Below, piece after piece: positions 54,990 through 64,000 of a stretch of 64,000 bases of DNA (position 1 is its first letter; each line of letters begins with the position of its first letter). The stretch is taken from contig CM060318.1 of the NCBI GenBank assembly GCA_030674155.1, positions 86,712,480-86,776,479 of the forward strand, in the 5' to 3' direction. Under the pieces are notes generated by a model, which worked only from the letters and a program-made list of their open reading frames with translations, ran no database searches and had not been told where the DNA came from. The position numbers were made by a program, and so were the translations under genes. The stretch is from Stramonita haemastoma. Lineage: Eukaryota; Mollusca; Gastropoda; Neogastropoda; Muricidae.

Positions 54990-55165
54990 AAGACTATCTA
55001 CTGCTGGTGTTGAAAAGGTCAGCGGTGTGAGGGACAGTGTCCCTAGAGGACAAGGTACCCAGTGACCAAGTTTTGGGTGACATGTCCGGGTCAGTGACCC
55101 TACAATCCTCCTAAAAGCTCTGAACGGTCATCGATTGCTAGACCCTCTCTGCACACCGTTCTCTT
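54990..55165 (+). repeat. Dispersed repeat H, copy 2
   Basis: AAAAGACTATCTACTGCTGG, CAAGGTACCCAGTGACCAAG, ATGTCCGGGTCAGTGACC and CCTCCTAAAAGCTCTGAA correspond to 26570-26720. Confidence 0.7.
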
Positions 55166-55194
55166 TTTTTTGCACTTGTGCACGATATTTGTAC

Positions 55195-55315
55195 CCCCCC
55201 CCCCCCCCTCTTCTCTCTCTGTGTGTCTCTGTCTCTATTTCTGTCTCTGTTTATCTCTCTGTCTCTGTTTTTGTCTGTCTGTCTCTGTCTGTCTCTCTTC
55301 TCTCTGTGCTTCTGT
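55195..55315. repeat. Poly-C and (TCTG)/(TC) tract
   Basis: Poly-C (55195-55208) then degenerate TCTG units, at the same position relative to repeat H as at 26790-26890. Confidence 0.9.
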
Positions 55316-55383
55316 TCGTTATATCTGTATTCAACAATTAAGTTTTTTTTTAATTTACGATATACCTGTTTAAATGTATACAC

Positions 55384-55650
55384 TTCATACCACTTTAATT
55401 CACGGCAGATTTCTTTACTTGAAATTATAAATGCTCTGCCGTGGAAAGCGCGTCACCACAAGAGCCACACCACTCTTTTTTTTTTTCTTTTTCTCTCTGC
55501 AAGAGTGTTTTTGTCCCTATCAGAGTGACTGTTTTTTCTATAGAATTTAGCCAGGGAAAATTCTTTCAAGTGCACTAAATAATTTTGTGTAACTGACGAG
55601 ACCACGGTTTATCGTCTTATCCGAAAGACTATGTATACAGTTTGATGTCA
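55384..55650 (+). mobile_element. Family B element, long but degraded copy
   Basis: CATACCACTTTAATTCACGG, CAGATTTCTTTACTTGAAAT, GCGCGTCACCACAAGAGCC and poly-T match the B start. It then continues about 170 bp further than the other copies to a GACCACGGTTTATCGTCTTA, TCCGAAAGACT motif resembling the SINE A body. If the far end once had a tRNA head it is not visible here. Confidence 0.6.
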
Positions 55651-56265
55651 CAAAAAAAAACTTTTGATGTACTTTATGTTTAGCATGTACGCCTCGTCTA
55701 GAATTGTATCTTTTTCTATAGAAAAAACACCTCTCTTTTGGACACTGTCCTAGCCAAGCTGTCTTTCTGATTTAGCTCAGACATCAACGCCATAGGAAGA
55801 TCCACAACTGTCATTTTTTAGATTTTTTGGTCTATGCTCGATCCCAGCCACATTCTTCACTTCAAAGGAAAAACGACAGCTCTTTCTGAAACTGAGATTA
55901 ACTTTGCCCGAGTCAACATTGCGATGCAATCTATGAACCTGTCTATGAGAAGAATGATGTTTGTTTTTCAGATCGGCAATCGTATCCACAATCATCAAAA
56001 CAACGGCATCTGGCCAGAGGATGCGAAATGCTGTGTACTCCTGAGTTCCCTGACGTCAGCTAATGGGCTCCCCTCACTCGCTTATTTCAAAGCCGAGTTG
56101 TTTGGATAACAGGAAAACAAAGAAAGACGCAAAACATTGTCGCTTTACAACAACTGGGGGAAAGGAAGACGCTCAGAGTAAACAGGCTTCCCTCTTTCAT
56201 AAACACGTCTCTTCCCTATAATAAGCACTTCAAAGAGTCATAAGGCAGACAGACACCAGACACTA
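55651..56265. other. Non-coding, nothing recognised
   Basis: The 91-codon frame at 55834-56109 has no recognisable domain and its start is arbitrary. Confidence 0.5.
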
Positions 56266-56269
56266 CACT

Positions 56270-56371
56270 ACACGCGCAAACACAGACACACACATCCACA
56301 TTCACCACACACACACACACACACACACACACCACACAACACACACACACACACAACACACACACACACAC

Positions 56372-56455
<84 letters not shown>

Positions 56456-56527
56456 GAGAGAGAGAGAGATCCTCTTGTGTGAACGGATATATGCACACAT
56501 TCTAGTACGCGCGCACGCGCGCGCGCG

Positions 56528-56578
<51 letters not shown>

Positions 56579-56702
56579 CACACACAGAGTCACATACACA
56601 CACAGTCACACACACAGTCACACTCACACACACAGTCACACACACACACATGCACACAAGCGTGCGCGCGCGCGCTTCCGAGCGCGCGCACACACACACA
56701 GA
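56270..56702. repeat. (CA)n, (GA)n and (CG)n compound array
   Basis: CA (56272-56371), GA (56374-56469), then a (CG)n core (56507-56536) running into CA, and a palindromic GCGCGCGCGC-TTCCGA-GCGCGCGC segment (56663-56692). Confidence 0.95.
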
Positions 56703-56891
56703 GATATTGTAGCATTTATTTTACTCAAGTTTACTTGTTTCTATTTGTCCTTTTTTATGGTTCAAGCCTTACTGATAATTAGAACTTTTTTTTTTATCCT
56801 CCATTCACCTGTCCACACAAACACACCAACAATCCCCCCCCCCCAATTATTTGTCTAAAATCACTTTTTAGTGGATAGACGTTAAAAGGAA

Positions 56892-56892
<1 letters not shown>
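56703..56892. other. Short non-coding stretch
   Basis: Poly-T and poly-C runs. Nothing else. Confidence 0.5.

Positions 56893-56944
<52 letters not shown>
56893..56944. repeat. (CA)n microsatellite
   Basis: 25 CA units. Confidence 0.97.
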
Positions 56945-57435
56945 CAGAGGCATGGTAATTCCAAAACATGTCAAGTATCTGCACGAAAAAGTGATTACGA
57001 TGCATTTATATATCAGCCCTCTTCTTTAGACATTGTTTACAGGTATTCAGAAATGTGTAGGATTGTGTTAACCTTCATAATAAAGCTGAACCCCATTCAG
57101 CTGAATTGCGTTTTGCTTTTTGAAGAACCTGTAATAATCAATCCAATTGCATTTTCCAGAAATAGACAGTGCCATAAGGAAATGACTTCAGTGAAATCCT
57201 CTTGTGTGTAGGTGTGGGTGAGGTGGAGGGTGGGGTAAAATTCAATGAATTTTGAATAGAAGGAAATGAGATGGAAAGTACTCTATTTTGGCCTCAGCCC
57301 CTTATAAAAGATAAGGGACATATGGAAATAATGCAATAGGAAGTATAGACAATAGTGGCAATCCATTTGCAATAGTATCTTACACTGTTCTTATACATTG
57401 ATAATGCTATGCAAAATGCTGCCCTTTTTCTTAAA
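56945..57435. other. AT-rich non-coding sequence
   Basis: Nothing recognised. Confidence 0.5.
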
Positions 57436-57910
<475 letters not shown>

Positions 57911-57939
57911 GATTCCTGTGAGTTATTTCCTTCCCCACT

Positions 57940-58165
57940 TTTCCGGAGTCTTCGTCATTGCCCAATACTGGCCTTTTTCTCCTCCCAGTCGCGCTCCTTT
58001 CAGCTGGCGTCAGGCCTGGAATAGTCTGCCTTCAAACCCCTCGCTTTCCTCTTCACCAATCAAGCCCTAGTGTTTGCTTTTGTTCTTCGCTCTTACACTT
58101 CAAGTGCCGCTACAAGGAAAAAACCAGGAAGAGAGGAATAGGAAAAGCAAACGACTGAGACGTTT
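57940..58165 (+). repeat. Dispersed repeat I, copy 3, first part
   Basis: AGCTGGCGTCAGGCCTGGAA, CACCAATCAAGCCCTAGTGT and CAAACGACTGAGACGTTTTA match 27445-27615. The element breaks at a T-rich and (GA)n stretch and resumes at 58690. Confidence 0.7.
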
Positions 58166-58211
58166 TACGGGTTTTTTTTTTTAGTGGTGTTTTTTTTTGT
58201 TGCCTTTTTTT

Positions 58212-58330
<119 letters not shown>

Positions 58331-58556
58331 ATTTTAGTTATTCTTTTATTGCGAGGATGATGAAATCAGCTTTCATGTGTTTTTTACAACCTGTCCCTAT
58401 GTGTATGCAGTTTTGTAAATTTTGTCATCCGTTGCCACCGGTACACAGTGGCCTACTCTTCCAAAAAAGGGAAACAGGTTTAAACGTGTGTTCAAGATGT
58501 TCTGAGTGCGTTCGAACACGGGACCTCGATTTATCGTCTCATCGGAAAGACTTAAG
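58331..58556 (-). mobile_element. SINE A copy, head missing, inside repeat I
   Basis: The minus strand has AAGTCTTTCCGATGAGACGA, CGAACGCACTCAGAACATCT, AGTAGGCCACTGTGTACCGG, GCATACACATAGGGACAGG and CAATAAAAGAATAA. Together with the (GA)n and a GACA tract it separates the halves of repeat I. Confidence 0.8.
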
Positions 58557-58689
58557 GCAGACGGACAGACAGACACTCACACACACAGAATGACAGACAG
58601 ACAGACAGAGACAGACACAGACATAGAGAACAGACAAAGACAGAGACGAGAGAGAGAAGAAGAGACAGAGAGTCAGACAGACAGAGACG

Positions 58690-58865
58690 TTTTCAGTCTG
58701 ATGCTTTCAGCTGGTGAGGGTTCTGTGACCTGGGTCTGGTCTGTCATGATAGATGACTGCCTTTCAGAGAGGCTTCACTTCGTTAAGCAACACATGTAGT
58801 CATCTCCAGGGGAAGAGCTTGAATACTGGCTCTTTTTACAAGCTCTGAAGTTTGCCTAGAAAAGA
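58690..58865 (+). repeat. Dispersed repeat I, copy 3, second part
   Basis: TGTGACCTGGGTCTGGTCTG, GATGACTGCCTTTCAGA, GAAGAGCTTGAATACTG and AGCTCTGAAGTTTGCC match 27757-27870. Confidence 0.7.
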
Positions 58866-59465
58866 TGAAAGGCAGTTTCTCCCCCTCCCCTCCCCAAAAT
58901 CTAGGTCTAGCTCTCGGCATGCCAGCTACAGTAGCCTGACAGTGTGTTTGTGTTCCAGTCAACATAGAGGTCGTCAGTTTAAGTTTTTATCATAGCAAGA
59001 GTTGGCTAAATGTGTGTAATGTAGTATTCATTGTTTAGATGTATTTTAAGATTCAGTGTATAAATTGTCCAAGAAGGAAGAAAATGAGGCAGACGAGGAA
59101 GAGAGGGAGGACAACATCAGCGAATGGACAGGCCTAGGACTCAAAAAACCCTGAGAAAGGCAGAACAGAGAGAGGAATGGAAGGAACCGGTTGTCAAGCC
59201 TTCAGGGGTGCACAGAAACACGAGTTTCACATATCCACTGCATGTAGGATATGTCATCATGTATATTAGTTATTTTTACATGAAGATTTACAACATATTA
59301 TACCATAGGTAAACACAAATAGGATGAAACAATCATGATTTTAATAAACGTATAGAATCGCATCCGTTAGAAAAAGATACAACCTTTGCATAAGGCACAT
59401 GGAAATGTGGCTTAAATTCATTCATATAGAACCTAAGTTTTATCACAAAATGTGACATGTGTTTG
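58866..59465. other. Non-coding, nothing recognised
   Basis: Nothing recognised. Confidence 0.5.
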
Positions 59466-59467
59466 TT

Positions 59468-59479
59468 AACACACACACA

Positions 59480-59518
<39 letters not shown>

Positions 59519-59525
59519 ACACACA

Positions 59526-59571
<46 letters not shown>

Positions 59572-59588
59572 ACACACACACACACAAC
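59468..59588. repeat. (CA)n array
   Basis: CA units with three CCA breaks, ending in a CGCCGCGCGCC segment. Confidence 0.95.
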
Positions 59589-60064
59589 GCCGCGCGCCAG
59601 TGCGCGTGCGCGGTTCATTTCTTCCTAACTACTAGGACCCACCCACCCCCACCCCCACCTCTTCCTTTCCTGTTTGTCTTGAGGAGATGGATGATGTTGA
59701 CCTTGGTAGAATGAGTGAGGGGGGGGGGGGGGAAAGGTGGAGGTGGGGGAAATGTGTGGAATAGAAGAGTCTTCAAGTGCACACAGAGGGTTTAGGTGTT
59801 GGGGTATTTTTTTTGTTTATGCCTGTTGTTCGGCATCAGATGAAAGCATACTTTGTGTTGTAGATGTGTTCGCTTCGTTTAACCTTGTTTATTGTTTGTG
59901 TAAAAACTGTCCTATTTATGTTTTGTACGCCAACTAGGTTTGTTTTTCTTTCCATTTTCGTGTCTCCCTTACCGTGTTGAAAGCTACACTCCCCTCAGCT
60001 GTAATGATTAGATCACCGGCTGTTATCTGATTCCCGATTTGTGTACAGATTAAGACCATTTATT
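59589..60064. other. Non-coding with poly-G (59720-59732)
   Basis: Nothing else recognised. Confidence 0.5.
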
Positions 60065-60820
<756 letters not shown>

Positions 60821-60827
60821 CTCTCTG

Positions 60828-61098
60828 GTAATTTGACCACCCGGGTTCGATTCCGGCCGAGGAGATTTTTCTCCTGGAGTTAACATCAGTTCTGACTCCA
60901 CTCTCCCAAAAGTCCCTCTGGTGAGACTTTAAACCTAAGCCCCGTGTGCAAAAGTACGCAGAACACCTTAGGCACACGTTAAACCCAGTTCCGCTTTTCG
61001 TAAGAGTAGGCCATCGTGTGCTGGTGGGAACAGATGACATTTACAAAACTGCATACACACGGGGACTGGATGAAAAAAGCACACAAGAGTGCTTATAT
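60828..61098 (+). mobile_element. SINE A, A box lost
   Basis: The copy begins at the anticodon/T-arm part of the head with a perfect B box (GGTTCGATTCC). The body and tail motifs are complete and close to those of 9173-9534. The first ~35 bases of the head are replaced by the (ATCT)n array. It is inverted relative to the copy at 60065. Confidence 0.88.
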
Positions 61099-61107
61099 AT
61101 TATATAT

Positions 61108-61166
<59 letters not shown>

Positions 61167-61192
61167 ATTATATATATATAATATATATAAAC
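61093..61192. repeat. (TA)n microsatellite
   Basis: TA units with several TTATA shifts, at the tail of the SINE. Confidence 0.95.
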
Positions 61193-61828
<636 letters not shown>

Positions 61829-61831
<3 letters not shown>

Positions 61832-62640
61832 GCTTATTTTTTGATTGTTTGTTTTTTCCTGCTTGTTAATCTATTCTGTGCAGTCCCTTGTTTTCTTTCA
61901 AGCACGCAGCTTTAATTTCTGTGTCTTAGCCCTAGGTCTGAGATGCTGTCTGCATTGTTTTTGTACTGGGGAGATTGCCGATATCTGATCGGCACACAAT
62001 CTCTCTGCAGCGCTGATTGCCTGTAGCGACGTTCCAGTTCCTTTTTGTTTCCCTAAAGGATGCGTTTCTCGGGGTTTTTATTTTGATGCATAGAATAGAA
62101 GGAACAGTTTCCTTAGAACAGCATAGTGTTGATTCTATATCACTTACAGTAATAACAGATTGTTTGCATAAAATTCGGGCTGTCCTCCTCCCCCTTCTTT
62201 CAATGCAGAAAACGCATTGGTGCAACATCATCCAATTCCTGGATGTCAGTATATTTTGTTTCTCCATGAAAGGATGTTACAGGATGTTGCTAAGAGTATT
62301 TTTAAATTCACAGAACTATTCCGTGGTTGCAAACTCTTCAATGGTGTCCCAACAGTCTGCTAGACTAGGGGCTAGGTGAAGACGAAGGTGAAGGAATCTA
62401 TATTGCACATGGGACTTCAGTGGGCTGTCTCATATAAAAGAAAATCACCCAGACCACCACTCAGGATCAAGTGGATGGTGAAGAGTCGGTGTCTGACTTC
62501 AGACCGAAATGAAACCCCCACGTTTCGCTTTCCTGACAGCTGTTTTTCCAGCAGGACCACGGCCCCACCACACCTCTTCAGAGTTTTTAGGGCAGCGAAG
62601 TTAGATATTGAAGAAAGCAATCGATGATGGTGACGTGCTT
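61829..62640. other. Non-coding; possible degraded B-type SINE end
   Basis: At 62450-62530 the block CACCCAGACCACCACTCAGG, AAGTGGATGGTGAAGAGTCG looks like a piece of a gastropod SINE end that I recall only in general form. I cannot confirm it inside this window. Open frames at 61932-62379 have no domain. Confidence 0.3.
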
Positions 62641-64000
62641 CGTTAGAGAGTGAAGTTATAATTATATGAATGTTGGTTTGTGCTGAGTGACTTTGGTGGA
62701 ATCTCCCCCGTGGGGATAGTGGGGGATGGGGGGAGGGGCTCTTTCATTATGAAAAGCATCCCACCTTCTGGAAATCCTGTGCCAGAAATTTCAGCTGTTA
62801 TCTTTCTCTCCTTATTTCTGTTTTTCTCCTGACCTTTCTGTCATCCCTTTTGCATTTTTCTGTCTGCCCAATCCGCTCTTCTGTCTTTTTTCAAGCAACT
62901 CTTTCAAACAATTATTATGTTTTCATTATATATATTATGAAGTTTTGCCTGTGTTCTTTTCTTCTGGCGATCAGGTAGTGATGCAGAATTACTGGGACGG
63001 GCACAGGATGTCCATTCTGCAATATTGTTTGCCTATGTGCTACTTTTATGTTAAACTTTTCTACTTTTCAATGTTTATCTTTAATGGTTTGTTTTAATAA
63101 TCTGGGATAATAAGTTGAGCGGAAAGCACAGCCTGGTTTATTTGCCATAAGGAATAAAATGTTTTTGGTATAGTGTCACATACTGTTTTTTTCAGATGGA
63201 CGGTGTTAGATATTTGACAGTGTTAGGTGTTGGTTTGGAACTAATAGTGAAAGTTACTGGAGCCACTGAAACTGAATGAGGTGACAGCCCTGATGCGGCT
63301 TTCGTAGTCGTTAGGGATATAACCAGTATGGAAATGGTGAAGTCTCTTATGTGCTCTTATGGATCGGCTGGTCTCTAAGCAACAACTGATTAAACTAGCA
63401 AGGTGCTGTAGACTTGTAGCTTGTTTGAGCGGCTTAGTACGTCACCACTGCAATAAAACAAAAAATAAGAGAGGCATTGTCACGACAGGGCTAGTTTCTA
63501 GGCAATAATGTATTATTCTTGTTCATGGTGGTTACTGTGACTGATCACGTTGTCAGCTGCGGTAACCCGCCTCATTAGCAACAACTAATGACGGAAAGCA
63601 GTGCTTTGGAATTCATGGTAACAACATCTGTGTGCTAGATTCGTTCTGGGGCCTTGGTTGGTGTTAGATGGTGGAGATTTTAGCATGATAATGATAGTTT
63701 TGAGGAATAGGGGAGACTAGTTTTGACATGTTCAAAATGATTGCTATGCAGCCGACAATCACACAACATTGAAGCTAAAGAGACAGATGCACAAATAAAA
63801 CCAATGACGATTCAGTCTCCTGCCGGAATGGCCATTGATCCCAGTTAACTACAGTGGCATCTGTTGACTGCACGGTGCAGAAAGAAACCAACAACGCCAC
63901 ATAAAAAGAGCCTCGGTGGTAAAATCCACTTTTGCTTGTTCAGAGTAAGTCAAAACAACTATACGTTATTCAGTAAAAACACAACAACACAACAACAAAA
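62641..64000. other. Non-coding, nothing recognised
   Basis: 1.36 kb without a frame longer than 60 codons, a microsatellite array or a match to the repeat families above. Confidence 0.5.

Noticed and set aside
55834..56109. 91-codon frame as a small gene
   Set aside because: No recognisable domain, no supporting repeat copy and ordinary chance length.

Overview
The window looks like a gene-poor, repeat-saturated stretch of a metazoan nuclear genome, most likely a gastropod mollusc (caenogastropod-like). That assignment is inference: it rests on the recognisable style of the tRNA-derived SINEs, an RTE-like retrotransposon that codes for reverse transcriptase, and extreme microsatellite density. 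I found no host protein-coding gene, tRNA gene, rRNA gene or CRISPR array that I can support. Nearly all long open frames are low-complexity translations of (GA)n, (CA)n, (TC)n, (GACA)n, (ATCT)n or trinucleotide arrays. By a rough hand tally these arrays and one minisatellite take up about 12 kb of the 64 kb.

The recognisable coding sequence all belongs to retroelements. (i) Two copies of one RTE-like LINE: a 5'-truncated minus-strand copy at 21192-22140, which sits inside a 73-bp satellite array and has a perfect 9-bp target-site duplication, and a longer plus-strand copy at 36037-37458 with one frameshift. (ii) The 3' end of a second non-LTR element at 41505-42312, ending in a C2HC zinc finger and a 3' stem-loop. 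(iii) A minus-strand element at 17940-19150 with a frameshifted ORF of unknown function, an AATAAA signal and a hexamer tail.

The non-coding mobile content includes a tRNA-derived SINE ('SINE A', about eight copies), whose last ~55 nt match the 3' end of a LINE-like repeat ('L'); a SINE that joins a tRNA-like A box to a 5S-rRNA-like control region (2414-2683); a second short family ('B' with module 'J'); another tRNA-headed SINE (43445-43680); and several long dispersed repeats of unknown class, named here C, D, E, F, G, H, I and M, each found two or three times, mostly in the same orientation.

Layout: 0-5 kb L end, hybrid SINE, SINE A; 5.6-7 kb a variant-repeat minisatellite; 9-10 kb SINE A between (AT)n/(GT)n arrays; 16-20 kb (GA)(GACA) array plus the unknown-ORF element; 20.8-22.4 kb 73-bp satellite with the LINE insertion; 23.6-25.6 kb repeats C and D around an (ATCT)n array bracketed by inverted arms; 28.9-30.2 kb a tandemly duplicated compound microsatellite; 34-37.5 kb nested SINEs, repeat E and the longer LINE; 38-41 kb repeats C and D and a trinucleotide mosaic; 41.5-44.8 kb second LINE end, (CT)n field, SINE K, repeats G and I; 47-51 kb repeats M and E, L copy 2; 51.8-54.7 kb repeats C and D and a fold-back inverted duplication; 55-61 kb SINE copies and microsatellites; 62-64 kb mostly featureless. 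Repeat boundaries were judged by eye and may be off by tens of bases.
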